Source: Deroplatys truncata (Eukaryota; Arthropoda; Insecta; Mantodea; Mantidae). From it: a DNA stretch of 64,000 nucleotides. Each line of letters opens with the position of its first letter. Position 1 is the first letter of the stretch. A program made the translations under genes and the position numbers. The stretch spans positions 72,161,573 to 72,225,572 of the forward strand of contig CM060986.1 of assembly GCA_030765065.1 (NCBI GenBank), read 5' to 3'. Shown here piece by piece: positions 45,847-57,290 of the stretch. The notes under the pieces are model-generated. The model worked only from the letters and a program-made list of their open reading frames with translations. It made no database searches and was not told where the DNA came from.

Positions 45847-47058
45847 TTTTTACTTTCTCATCTACATATTTATAGTAAGTAGAGGAAGTACTGTATTCCA
45901 CCAAAAATTCAAGGTCAAGATATCACCAGAAATACATATTTTGAGGCCTTCTGAACACAAAAAGAGTGTTTTTAGTACAAGATTTGAGTATGTGTGTGTC
46001 TTTGAATAGCTTACTCAAAATGAATAGTCGGTTAAATACCAAAAGTAAAGGTAAAGGTGCATATCACTGAGGGGCCCCCGGAACCAGGGCAGAGCACCAC
46101 AGCAGGTCAGTCAGCCATGCTTCCAACATCCCTGCCCACAAGCCACCAACCTCCAGGATCCCCCGGGGCGGAGCCCCATGCTGAGGAGAGACCTAACTTA
46201 GTGGTACCACAGTGATGCCAGGGAAGAAACCTTTACAGAACGTAAGCCCTGCCCAGCTGCAACCCGCCGAACACCGTCGTCTGATCCTACCACCCTGAAA
46301 CAGATGACAAGGAACAGGAAATGAGAGGAAGATGAAGACCACAGCATTCGCCTGGGCTAGAGTGGATGATCACTGGGATAGATCCTGGGACCTCCTAAAT
46401 GCGGGCCACAGTCATAGCCGCCTGAGCCATTCCACTCGATGGTTAAATACCAAACTTAGTTATTTAACTTCATTATCTTACAAAGATACAACATGTTACA
46501 TTGAAGACTTTCAAGAAAATTCACCCATCCCAAACTACTTTTTATATGGAAATTCTTTTTATATTTTTTATTTTATCAATATGGCTCCAGTGATGTTAAT
46601 TAAAATAGTTTATACTTCAGATGTTTATACAAGAACTGAAATATATAACTTGAATTTTCTGGGAACAGCCTGTGAAGCCTTCTTCTTTCAAAAGGAACAT
46701 TGTATGATTTTATATAACAGGTAAACCATAAGAAATAGACAAAAACATACTACACAAAAAATTTATATATCCTTAAAACACACAATTTATTTTAAACAAC
46801 TGTTTCTGTGTTATCAGCCATTTCTGAGATATCCATTATTATTGGTTTGAATGTTTAATGCTTTGTAATTCTCTTTAAGTGATGTTGTTATTCAATTGTT
46901 TGTTGCAAAGTCATGGAAAAAGTATGGAATTTCAAGGGCAACATATATGGACTAGGTTTTACACATCTGACTATTGAATAAATTTCCTCTATCCTCCTTG
47001 TACCTACAAAAAATGTGCAATGAAAGTATACCTGCAAAGGTTTATTTTGATTAGTGGA
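45847..47058 (-). mobile_element. Helentron-like element split by a SINE
   Basis: On the minus strand the 3' end reads CTACTTACTATAAATATGTAG then ATGAGAAAGTAAAAA. The 5' terminus is lost near 47058. The SINE at 46044-46440 sits inside with perfect duplications. Only a short GTGTGTG remains at the microsatellite position. Confidence 0.8.
46044..46440 (-). mobile_element. tRNA-derived SINE, group B-like
   Basis: On the minus strand the head reads ATCGAGTGGAATGGCTCAGG then, about 35 bases on, GTCCCAGGATCTATCCC (degenerate box B). The body shares TTTCAGGGTGG and TTCCCTGGCATCA with the 38180 copy. The tail is ACCTTTACCTTTAC. The 14-bp duplication GGTTAAATACCAAA is perfect at 46030-46043 and 46441-46454. 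Confidence 0.93.
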
Positions 47059-47604
47059 GCATTCTCTAGAAACAGGGACAAGACACTTAAAATTTCAAAA
47101 TGAAATATGCTAATATTTTGTATTGTATTTTAATACACAATGCAAATGGGGTATTCTTTATGTTTACAAATAACTTTTTAGTTGCAGTGTTGAACAACCT
47201 GATTTTTAAAATTACTGTCATTGTCAACATTCATTGTATTTTAGAAGTTACATTTGACTATGAGATAACAGTTTGTTGTAACAGTGAAGTAAGTGCTGTT
47301 TTAGTTCTGATATCTTTGGTAACGTCCTAAATAACTGACTACATGCTAAACTATTAAACTACATGTTTATTAAGAGCATTTAGTTAATTGTGCAGGTATT
47401 TTTGTTGTCCTATATATGACATGAAACAGTTCACTTTTTAAATCATACATGTTATTTGTAGCATTTAAATCTTAATTCAGCAGCTGTAAAGCAAAGATAT
47501 AATGCTGTCCACAATGAAATATTTCCACTATTTTAAGTTCTGTATTTTAAGGATTTATAAACTCTTCTTGTCCCATATGTAACACTTATTTTACAGGTTG
47601 TGAA
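47059..47604. other. No recognised feature
   Basis: AT-rich, with one 76-codon frame (47100-47330) of hydrophobic, low-complexity character and no match. Confidence 0.3.
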
Positions 47605-48000
47605 TAATGGATGTGTCAACTGAAAATAAAAAGAGCACTAGTGATGAAAGAATGAAGAAAATGAGACTAAAGAAGAAGATGGAATATCCGGAATATCAGA
47701 GAAAAGAAAATGAGAGGTTAAAACAACTAAGAAAAAATAAACATATGTCTATGAGTAGCTTATAGAAGTTGCAGAGGGAACAAAATGAGAGAGACAAAAA
47801 GAGGGCATGGAGAGCATCCAAGAATAAAGCTAAAAAATTAGTTCACAATGATGATGCAGGAAAAAAATGTAATTTGTCCTTACCAGAACAGATACAGCTG
47901 TAGTAAAGTTATGAATAAAACTGTAAAGTCTTTGCTAAAATCTCCAACAAAACAGAAAGCTGTAGTCTGTGTATCTATAGAAAAAAAAAGTAGGTATTCA
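47605..48000 (+). pseudogene. Decayed multicopy arthropod gene, N-terminal basic region
   Basis: From an ATG at 47607 the frame reads MDVSTENKKSTSDERMKKMR and continues Lys/Arg/Glu-rich with YPEYQRKENERLKQLRKN, a stop at about 47762, then REQNERDKKRAWRASKNKAK. Proteins with such a charged N-terminus and a C-terminal SHGKG...DG.GG region are numerous in arthropod genomes. Their function is not established to my knowledge, and copy number suggests a transposon origin. The remainder of this copy is at 48895-49725. Confidence 0.6.
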
Positions 48001-48359
48001 ACTAGTTACGAAAATGGATAGTTCCTTCTCACAAGAGCGTAGCATGTTAAATAAAAATATGCACCTCACTGTTAAAGGTTTATTTTTTGCAATGATATAC
48101 CATGCATTCAGTTTATAGCCAGACTATAGATTGTGTATATGTGTAGCTCGCTAGCACTGCAGTGACCTAGGTATGTTCCACTAGCACACTACAGGTGAAT
48201 CATCTACTCAAGGCTATGTTTATCAGCTGTGTTATACTGTGTCAGTTTCTGTCTTCTGTTGTAGCTGTAAAGACTAGTTTGTTCATTGTGTATTTCAAAA
48301 GTGAAAGTGTATTCAAGCCATGTGTTGTGTGTGATGAACATACATTATATTATTCTTAT

Positions 48360-48785
48360 TATTCCACTGAAATGCCTACTGAAAATTCATGCTTGAACCA
48401 AGAATTTTTGTGTAGAATACATAGTAAAAACCAAATCATATAAACAGGTGTGTAGACATTTTGAGGAGAAATTTCCTGGCATTCTAGTTCCAGAAAGAGA
48501 AACTGTTAGATTATGGTTATTAAGTTTAGCACAACGGAGTTGCTAAGTACTAAATCTAAGAAGCGAAAAATAATACATTCTAACAGAAGAAAAATTTTAT
48601 GAAATTGGTGCATCATTCGAATGCTCTTCAAAGAAGTACTGCGTTGTACAGCAAGTTGGTGTTTCAAAAACCTGTGTTCATACTGCTGCTAAAATTTTAA
48701 AACTGAAACCTCACAGAGTGACTTAAGTTCATAAATTACAACCTTGTGACGGTGAGGAATGCCAGGAATGTCTCAAGGAGTTTTA
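48360..48785 (+). pseudogene. Tc1/mariner-type transposase N-terminal relic
   Basis: Frames give CRHFEEKFPGILVPERETVR (first HTH, usual KFP...P...T), then TEEKFYEIGASFECSSKKY, VVQQVGVSKTCVHTAAKILK and LKPHRVT, and finally VHKLQPCDGEECQECLKEF. This matches the second HTH and start of the DDE domain in an insect transposase family with paired HTHs. No catalytic residues remain. It lies between the two parts of the gene at 47605 and 48895. Confidence 0.7.
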
Positions 48786-48894
48786 GAATGGAAAACCCTA
48801 CAGTGTAATAGAAAGTGTGTGGAGCATGCATACTTGCGATATGGCAATATAACAAATGCACAGTATACATATACAGCTCTGACTGAGAGACTAC

Positions 48895-49725
48895 AAAGAA
48901 ATTTAAACTTCAAAAGCATTATCTCACTATGCTTTTAAGAGAGGTATTTTGTTTGTTTAAAGACTACCTTCCTGAAGTTCAAATGAGTTTTACACAATGT
49001 TATTATCTGCATCCAAAAAATGTTCTCCTACTGAAAGATACTCCTGTGGATCAGTGTTGCTGTAGAATCCATGAAAATTTTACACTCAAGTTAAGGAACC
49101 TTAGAGTTGGACAGGACAAATTTTTAAGCTCTGTTTTATGTGAAGACACTGTAAATTCCAACTGTTGGAAAAATACATGTGAAAAATGTTCCAATGGAAA
49201 AAATATTCTGGTTCCTGAACAGCCTGCAAAGCATGTCATATGAAAGCAGTGGGAAAAGGATACTGATGGAAGACTAGTGTTGAACATGAAAGGTGTCTGT
49301 GCTGGTGAAGTGATAAAAAACTAGAAAATATATGACTGTTGCAAACTGATTTTGCTATGTCATACAGCTGTGAGTATCAAAATGATATTAAGAGTGCCTT
49401 TGGTCTTGAGTAAGTGTTATACTTTTTACTATACCCATGTTCTTAAATGGATCTTGGAGAACCCTCCACTTGTGCTCTACTATATCACAGAAGGACAAAG
49501 ACATTGTGTATGTAATGTTGATTAAACACTAAGAGATAATGAGGTTACTCAAGACATCAGCTTCATCCAAGTTCAATAATAAATATATGATGCATATGCT
49601 GAAGTTTTTAGCAAAAATGTATAAAAGAAACTTCAGTTGGAAATATTTTGCAAGCTTCCATGGCAAAAGAATAATTGATGGTATGGGAGGCAATATCAAA
49701 AGTCTTGTATGACAATAGACTATGA
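48895..49725 (+). pseudogene. Decayed multicopy arthropod gene, C-terminal part
   Basis: The frame at 48929-49243 gives LLREVFCLFKDYLPEVQMSF, HPKNVLLLKDTPVDQCCCRI (usual LRPxNVLL...CxCxxHENF), IHENFTLKL, a Cys-rich segment (SNCWKNTCEKCSNG) and, past a stop, KQWEKDTDGRLV. After a deletion comes SSKFNNKYMMHMLKFLAKMY and FSWKYFASFHGKRIIDGMGG then NIKSLV. The central part of the family protein is missing. The Cys pattern may bind a metal. No catalytic assignment is made. Confidence 0.65.
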
Positions 49726-49879
49726 GCAAGGCAATGTCAGTGTTGTACAGAATGAAATACAATCCCTCGTTCCTTGGGAAGGAACTATTAGTGTGCCCAG
49801 GATAGCAGTATATCATATGGCATTGAAATATGAACAGCAAAACTCGTATAAAACAACTCTTTATAATGTAAAAGTAATG

Positions 49880-50035
49880 TATAAGGATAATATACAACCT
49901 AAAACCCACGTTCAAGGTTTCATTTTGTACAATAAACTGCCAATGACATTAAACAACTCACTGGATCAAAATTTAAAACAAAATTAGAAATATTCTTCTA
50001 CAATAAATATTTATATAATTTAGATAACTTGTAAA
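49880..50035 (+). pseudogene. LINE C-terminal scrap
   Basis: The frame reads NIQPKTHVQGFILYNKLPMT and, after a one-base shift, FKTKLEIFFYNKYLYNLDNL then a stop. The ...YNKLP...FK..LK.FL..K.YY... pattern is the C-terminus of the same class of LINE as at 43632-44060, here on the plus strand. Confidence 0.6.
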
Positions 50036-50214
50036 TGATTCTTCAATATTATTATTTTAAATGTTTTAGTTTTGTATATATTACTCTGTTTATTTTCTTC
50101 TTTATGAATTGTAATTTTGTACAATGTCAGAAATTTGTAAACAAATCTATTGACAATAAATATCATAAAAACTACTTCACCAATCCACTACATAATATCT
50201 ATTTGTGCTTCACT

Positions 50215-51110
50215 CCTACTTTTGTGGAATTCATCATTTGGTTTGTAAGCCTGTTTTAGTTCATTTGTTTAATATGTCCATAAACTTTTAACCTTTATTT
50301 TGTAATGTTACTGTGAATATCTGTATATATTTTTATTCAGTTTTTCTTCTGAGTCTGTATTGTTAACTATGAGTTGTAGATCTAAAATTTTTCTTATAAT
50401 TTTGCATTCTTTTTTCCAATATTTTCTATGTCTGCTTTTCTGTTCAAAATTAATGTTACTGCTCCATTGTGGCTCTTTGATTTAATTATGGTATTATGAT
50501 GTCTTAATTGTGTATGCTTAGAAATGCATTTCTTATTATAAATGCTTTGAGTTAGCCAATATGCTGTTTCCTTTGTTGGTATTTACTTTTATTAACTTTA
50601 GATTCCATTTTCACCTAGTATTTAAATTGTGAAACTCGTTTAATCTTTCTATGTTTGGTTTCCATGTATTTTGGTGCTTCTTCATTGGATGAAATATATT
50701 CATTTTTTAGAAGGATATCTGCAGACTGATTTTCTCTACAATTTCTTTTAATAGTTCAATCTGTTTTTGATGTTGTGAGTGAGGATTTCTAGATCATCTG
50801 CATATGCTAGGCAATCTATCTTCAATTTTCCTCTGCCTTATATAATCCATTGATTAATTTTGAGAATTGTTTTCTGTTTATGCTAATATTGTATTTCTGT
50901 TTCAAGAGCACAATTCAAAAGTAGTGCAGAAAGTCCATCTTCTTGTCTTACTCTTCTTTTACTTGAAGGGATTCAGAAGTTTCACCCATGAATTTAATTT
51001 TAGCCTTTGTATCAGTTAGTGTCTGTTTAATAAGTGCAGGAGTTTTAAGATCTAAACTTTATTCTTTCAGTATTTGAAGTGATTCATGATCAATGAAATC
51101 ACATGCTTTG
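50215..51110 (-). pseudogene. LINE reverse transcriptase remnant with intact YADD
   Basis: The minus strand gives KACDFIDHESLQILKE (RT motif A region), LIKQTLTDTKAKIKFMGETS, then CLAYADDLEILTHN with the YADD codons at 50793-50804, IELLKEIVEKISLQISF in a shifted frame, and much later ECKIIRKILDLQL and RLKVYGHIKQMN. The order matches a full RT plus C-terminal region of an arthropod LINE family in which motif B reads VRQGDGLSPLLFN. That motif is deleted or ruined here. The opposite orientation to the scrap at 49880 shows two separate insertions. Confidence 0.82.
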
Positions 51111-51179
51111 TTTTCTGTCAATGAATGTACAACATTATCACCATCATACATGCTGAACCATGCCATGGAGAGTGAAGAA

Positions 51180-51490
51180 TCTGTTCCTCGTACTAGGCCC
51201 ATTTCAAATATGAAACTCCCTAAAGGTGATTGGTGCTTGGTCAGTTACAATAGGGTGCATACCCAGGCAGTGTTATGAGAGTCTGGCATGCATGGAGTTA
51301 AAGTAAGTGTAATAGTATCTGTGCAAACATCATTGCAAGCAGCCCCACCTCCTGATTACATTACATATGATTTCAAGGATGTGATTAGAAAGATGACCCA
51401 CCAGCTGTGGCTTCAAAGTCTTATCACTGCATCATACACAAATTTTCAAAATTGTTCTATTGTAAAGAAACTTTTTATACATCATTAAGG
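51180..51490 (+). pseudogene. Possible LINE RNase H C-terminal scrap
   Basis: The frame has MHGVKVSVIVSVQTSLQ and PPDYITYDFKDVIRKMTHQL followed by W. The pattern P..D....K..I...WQ..W is usual just after RNase H in I/R1-type LINEs. The match is weak, and it could be chance. Confidence 0.3.
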
Positions 51491-52045
51491 TTTAAATACT
51501 CTTAAGAACATTGTTTATTGATACATTAAACCTTACATTGTACTTTCTAAAATCATAATGAATGAATGTTTGGTAATCCCCTGTAGGTACTCTGATATTT
51601 CAGTTCATTGTCCCACATGTGACATATTATATTAATTTTTTAAGATAACTTACAATGTGAAAATTGATTTGGATATTACTGTCAAGTAATATCTCAAAAA
51701 TTATCAGAAAAATTTGAATTAGTTTCCATGTCATAGTTCACAAAACTGTTTGATTGAAATTTACCATGTGTACTATGATGGAAATGTTTGTGTCCCATAT
51801 GTTACAGAGTATTATTGTATCTCTTGCTTGTTTAATTGAAAGATTCTAACCCTGTTAATTGCAACTAATGACCATTATATTCATATGCTGCAAAATACAC
51901 CCCTTTTCTTTAATCTGACTGCTACGTGCAGAGCTGACTGCAGGAGTTTTCACACCCTGTGCAATAACTGTAAGTGCCATCCTCCTCCCTCATGCTTTTA
52001 TCCACAATGACAACCATGCATGACTACTTATTCTCACATAACATA
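51491..52045. other. No recognised feature
   Basis: AT-rich, no match. Confidence 0.3.
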
Positions 52046-52380
52046 TATAGAGTGGACCATTGAAGTTGAAACTGTAAAACTCCCCAAAACTGTGGAAAGA
52101 AATGTCTTGAATAAAAGTTGCTTGATATTATGGGTGAAAGTAAATGCCATTATTCGTATTTTATTTGGAGAACTTGTGATAGTTATTGTAGGTTCCCATT
52201 TAAAAAAATTAAATTGCCCCTAAAATGACCATCTTAATGCCCTCCAAACAAAATATGACTAATGGCATTTACTTCCCAGCATAATATCAAGCAAGTTTTA
52301 TTAAATAGATCTATAATGCTCTATATAATGCTCAGTTTTGAAGATATTGTACAGTCTCAACTTAAATGGTCCACCCTGTA
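52046..52380. mobile_element. Palindromic MITE, copy 2
   Basis: The left end TATAGAGTGGACCATTGAAG and right end CTTAAATGGTCCACCCTGTA are inverted repeats continuing inward through most of the 335 bp. The ends, CAGGGTGGACC next to TA, fit a Tc1/mariner-type MITE. Similar to 21022-21384. Confidence 0.82.
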
Positions 52381-53037
52381 TATTTGATGGGGGATCAATA
52401 AATAAAATTCAAGCAGATGTATATTCTGTGGTAAAAGAACAAGATTGTTTTAAGCAAAAGATAAAAACAGGCAAAATCATTCAATATTTTGAGTTTATTG
52501 CTTCATCAGTAGATTAAAAGACTGAAAGCATATACAAAATGAAAGTATACTTAACAGTCGACTGCACTAGTTAATAAAAATCTTTATTATAGGGTATACA
52601 ATAAAGGGGGACACCTCACATACTATGACCTATGAGAAATCTATTGCAGTTACTACCTCCAAGGAGGAAGTGATAAAGCTACAGTGATGCTGTTTTTAAA
52701 CGTGATGCTTATTGTTGAACACTTGCCACATATGGGATGTTTTGACAATAACCATCAATGAGTGTCATCCAAAGTGACCAACTCTAGCACTTCATGTGTC
52801 ACATATCAAAAAATCTCCAGAAGTCACAAGAATTTAAGATAATTTGTAATTCCATCCTGTTTTTAAATATCTTCTTCATGTCTTAAGATTTTGCTGCCCC
52901 TAAAACCCATCACCCTGGGCGGTGGTGTGGCTCAATCCCCTTGAGCTGGCTCTGCCCAAAACTTATTTCTCCCAATCTTATGTCCAAATATCCCATGCAT
53001 GACAATAGAATGCTGCTAATATAAAACAGATAAAAAA
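52381..53037. other. No recognised feature
   Basis: No repeat or protein match was made. Confidence 0.3.
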
Positions 53038-53118
53038 ATGTTTCTTAAGGATAGTCTGTAGAAGCTACATAAAAGTAATGATAGTAGGTAGAGAATCTCA
53101 TGTGAATGTAACATGATG
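53038..53118 (-). mobile_element. Helentron-like family, 5' end fragment
   Basis: GTAGGTAGAGAATCTCATGTG and GAATGTAACATGATG reproduce the terminal approx. 80 bases in reverse orientation. Confidence 0.65.
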
Positions 53119-53592
53119 TTTTTTTAATGTTCACAGACAATATAGAAAGCAGTTGCTCTCAATGTTTTAATGCAACATTTTGAAAGGAAATTTTGGTTGA
53201 ACTACATAATGCTTAATTCTGAGTGGTGTCTATAAATTCCAATAGCAGTACTGATCTGAAAATGGTGTCAAACAAAGTATCGTACTGTACCTGACTGTCT
53301 TATCAGATCCAACATTCTAATATTTACCAGGATCAATTTATTTTAGAATGATACGCTAAATTATTTGTTACAATCGTAGATAGAAATGGAAGAAGCCATG
53401 CATTAATTTAATAGTACCTATTTATTTTCATAGGTTATTATGTACATCTTTTAGGAGTTTTATAGCATGCAAATTAATGCATTTAACAGAAAGGGAAATT
53501 ACTTTTGCTGCAGAAATATTTCACACACACCTGACCATAAATAACACTCCTTAAAGCTCAGTAGTGTTATCACCTGTGTATGCAATCAGAGC

Positions 53593-54000
53593 TCATATTG
53601 ATCTTTTCATAACGGTTACAAAGTTTTCCAGTTTCACATTTCCAATGTTGTGATAATCATCTGTTGAGACTATCCCAGTACTTACGGGTTCAAAATCACT
53701 AGCAGAAAATATGTTTGATGTCACTTTGTCATAGCAACCATATAAACTAGAGGGAGAGACAGGATCTGGGAGGCAGTCTTTTTTCACATCCACCAATCCA
53801 CCAGCAAGGAGGTACGTGGTTAGAGAGAGGTAGAGTATACATTCCCTCTCTGAGAGTGCCATTGGAGAAAAAATTCTGGAAACAACTAGGCTGAGTATTT
53901 TCAAATAAATATTGATTCCATGATTCTTTAATCTGCTGTTGTTCACCAGAGGCACTGGGGATTAATTGATCTGCATCATTTTCCCTCTGGCTTCCCAATA
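53593..54000 (-). pseudogene. Unrecognised coding-like sequence, two overlapping frames
   Basis: One minus-strand frame runs 120 codons (53593-53955) with RECILYLSLTTYLLAGGLVD and DYHNIGNVKLENFVTVMK. A second (53747-53998) has ADQLIPSASGEQQQIKESWN and QYLFENTQPSCFQNFF. Both look protein-like, and a single frameshift near 53860 would join the N-terminal half of the second to the C-terminal half of the first. I do not recognise a family. The base composition is closer to coding than its surroundings. It could be a pseudogene or an exon with a sequencing error. Confidence 0.4.
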
Positions 54001-54099
54001 TAAAGCTGTGATTCTTTAATTTTTAAGTGCAAAGAAGGTGAAGGGCTCCTTCACTCTCATCATTCCAAAAACCATCACTGCTCTGTAGTAAGATTCTGT

Positions 54100-54582
54100 C
54101 TCTTTCTTATGTTTTAACAATTATACAAAAATCATTCAGAATGAAGAGGACCTTGTAGGCTATTCCTGGAAAATTCAATATATATACATTTTATTTGTCA
54201 TGCAAAGTTTATTAAACAAATGGTCTTTTAATCACAATCATTAGAGCCACTTAGGAGAAAATAAAAATAATGAAACATTTTCGATATAAAGGGTAGTTTG
54301 GGTTGAGGGATATTCTTGAAAATCTTCGTATTACAACCTTGAAGATGCTGAACTACCAATTTTGGTATTTGAACAACTTTTTGTTTCTGAGCTACGCTGT
54401 TCACAGACCAAACATGGATATTTTTGTAATTTTTGTTACCACCGCCACCGCCGCCACTACTACTATTCAGGCAGCCATAAAACATTTCCAGTGAAGTGGT
54501 GCTTCCAGTGAAATTTTGGTATCAAATTTTTGAGTGGAACGCACTGCTTCCTCTACTCACTAAGTTGTAGAGGAAGTAAAAA
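54100..54582 (+). mobile_element. Helentron-like element, 5'-truncated
   Basis: It covers the second half of the family to GTTGTAGAGGAAGTAAAAAA. At the microsatellite position a GCC/ACC triplet run (about 54438-54466) replaces the (TG)n tract. Confidence 0.7.
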
Positions 54583-55674
54583 ATTGTGTTTATTCACAAA
54601 TTAAACAGATTTCATACTTATGTCTGCTTTAGATATTATTTATAAGAAGTAAAAAGCATCATTTACAAAAGGGTAAAGTTAATAATGCAGAAAAAGGAAG
54701 CAGAAATTACATGTGGTTGTAGAACAGCATATAAAATCGAAAAGCATCAGTGATCTTATACTGACACAGGACTTCAGACACTCAATGGATTGCATACAGG
54801 AAGGATTCCTTATTTCTATTTTCCCTGCACTAATATTGTATCACATGTCAGTATGAACCTCCATAATAAAATAGAAAATACACTGTTGAGAATAAAAGAA
54901 AACTAAGCATAACAGATGACTCAACAAATCAACATCAGTTATATGTATAAGATTTTCTGTGAATAATGATGGTAGTATATGTCAAACCAGATGTTTTTAA
55001 TCTCCTTAAATTAGGGAGAAATTTCATTTGCTATTACAGCAGCTATAGGATTAGAACTGTAAAAAACAATTTCCATATTTTGTAATATGGCATTGTAACC
55101 ACAGATTAGAACTTACTGTTAATGATTCTTTTATGATTTAAATAATTCTCTGCATGATTTAAATAATTTTCAAATATTTTGAAAAAACTGTAGAGTGTAT
55201 ATAACCTGTAACCACAGGGAACTTAGGGAATGTGCTATAATTCTAGAAAAACGCTTTTAAAAATTGACGAAATTTTCACTATTCAATGCATTTTGTCTAG
55301 CCAAAGAACTATTCTAACAGTTCTGGAGAGACTTTCAATATCCTTTCTCTCACTTTGTTAAAGCTGAAAATTATAATTTAAGAGACACAAAAGAATGATC
55401 TAAATACATTGTTTTGAAAAGTTATTTATCACCTGATAGCTTTTTGAAAATCTGGGAATAATGCTTGATGAGTGACCTATCATGGGAACTCAAAAAAAGA
55501 AATAACACTTTCCACAGCTGAGGAGAACAATAAAAGTAGGTATTTTAAGCAATGCAAGAAAATCCAAGCCACTACATCAAGATGGCTAGAAAGACTACAA
55601 AGTCTTTAAATATGTTCTCTTAACTAACAAGAACAAAATGCAGTCCAGTAATCAGAAACAATTCTACAAAAGTC
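54583..55674. other. No recognised feature
   Basis: AT-rich with many short frames. Nothing supported. Confidence 0.3.
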
Positions 55675-56631
55675 TGGTGGTAAATTTGGAACTAAGAATT
55701 TCAGTCTAATTATATAATATGTAAATTCAATAACAGCCCACCTTGAAGCAATATGTGTACCTATATAATAATTTATAAAATGTATGCAACAGTCATTGCA
55801 TATGTTTATATTATTGTATCCATGTGTAATAATGTTATGTGAATATATTATGTAATTTAATAATGTAGGAGCTGTGAGGATAATAAGTTAAAAGTAGCTA
55901 ACAATGAGGTAACAATGAGGTAACCTTGAGTCAATAATGAATAAGAAAGTTTAACAGTAGGACTTGTGATTCTTGGAGTAACAATAATGTAATTTTAGTG
56001 AGAGTTTATAAAATAGCCAATCAACAACCAGAAAAAGCTTTAGTTAAACGAAGGTATTCTATTGGACTAGGATTAGCCCATCAGAAACTGTAATATAGCA
56101 AAATTTTTAAATACAGAGTTCAGTTGCTTCTAGACAGTGCTCATAACTGGACGTGTTGCCTACAAACAGTGTTCCTAACTGGACGCGAGACATATCCTTG
56201 AGAGAGACATATTCGTGCGAGACGAAAAATAGTTTGTGTGTTAAAAAGTGCAAGTAATTCATAAAAGAATCTCACAGCTCTCCATATCAGTGAAGTGTTA
56301 TTTAAATCGTATCAAGTATTAATAAAAGGAGTGAAGTAAAATTATAATCTGTGTAAGTCTACATTCTTGTTGCACCAAAACCCTGCTAAGAGAAACGTGT
56401 CTCTAAAATAAATACTGACGCAGCCAAGGGAAACATAAATATTTAATACTTAAAGAAACAGTCAAATTACAAAGTTAATATTTTTTTTAAACTTGGGGCA
56501 AAGGCCACCTGAAAGTACATATGGGGCGAAGGCTACTGGAAACTGTTTACCATATGTGCAGTTGCAACTACTACAAGTTTGGCTCCCCAACAGTTAAAAT
56601 AGGATACAACTCCTAAAATACATCTTTCTCA
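55675..56631 (-). mobile_element. Solo-LTR-like element, inverted
   Basis: On the minus strand it starts TGAGAAAGATG and keeps GTTGGGGAGCC, the CCAAT cluster (about 56015-56085) and the AGACTGAAATTC region before a diverged end. The flanking tetramers do not match, so the ends have decayed or the copy was rearranged. Confidence 0.75.
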
Positions 56632-57121
56632 AGGCGACTAAATTCTGACAATTTCAAGAAAGACATTGTTAACAATGGATCACTTACACAGCTGTATCCA
56701 TCTGAATGGCTGGAAGACTTAGATGCATTGTATGGCCAAGAAAGTGTCAGGTAATTGTGTGAACAATTTAATATTCAAGCAAAATAGTTTGAGCTTATAG
56801 GCATTACAAGGAAAATAGAACTTGGAAAAAACAAGATAATCTCCTCCCCCTGTTGTGAGCAGTCAACACAATTGCTATGCTACAGCAGAGTGTAAACGAC
56901 AAAAAGGGGGGAAGCCTCTGATATTCACAGGAATGGGTATAAAATATTGGTGTATATTGCATTGCATTTCGATTTTCTTAACCTCCAACATTCTTCCTAG
57001 TTCTGTACAGCCGTTAAATATCTGTTGATAGAGTAACAATTATTGGAATGGTCCCAGAAGATTTTCGACCATCATATCATAATCATCTTCCTGGTACACC
57101 ATCATTGAACATTAGATCTCA
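56632..57121. other. No recognised feature
   Basis: A short CATTTCGATTTTCTTAACCTCC near 56966 resembles the start of repeats X and Y (25530, 28110), so a fragment of that family may lie at 56930-57020. Confidence 0.35.
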
Positions 57122-57254
57122 TTTTTACTTTCTCTACTACGTATAGTAAGTAGTGGACGTATTGTATTCCACCCAAAAATTCGATACCGAGATTTCACCG
57201 GAAATACATGTTTTGAGACCCCCTAAATCCAAAAAAAGCATTTTTGGAAACATG

Positions 57255-57290
<36 letters not shown>

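Noticed and set aside
49529-49915. A 128-codon minus-strand frame
   Set aside because: It is antisense to recognisable plus-strand sequence (FHGK...DGMGG) and resembles low-complexity hydrophobic noise.
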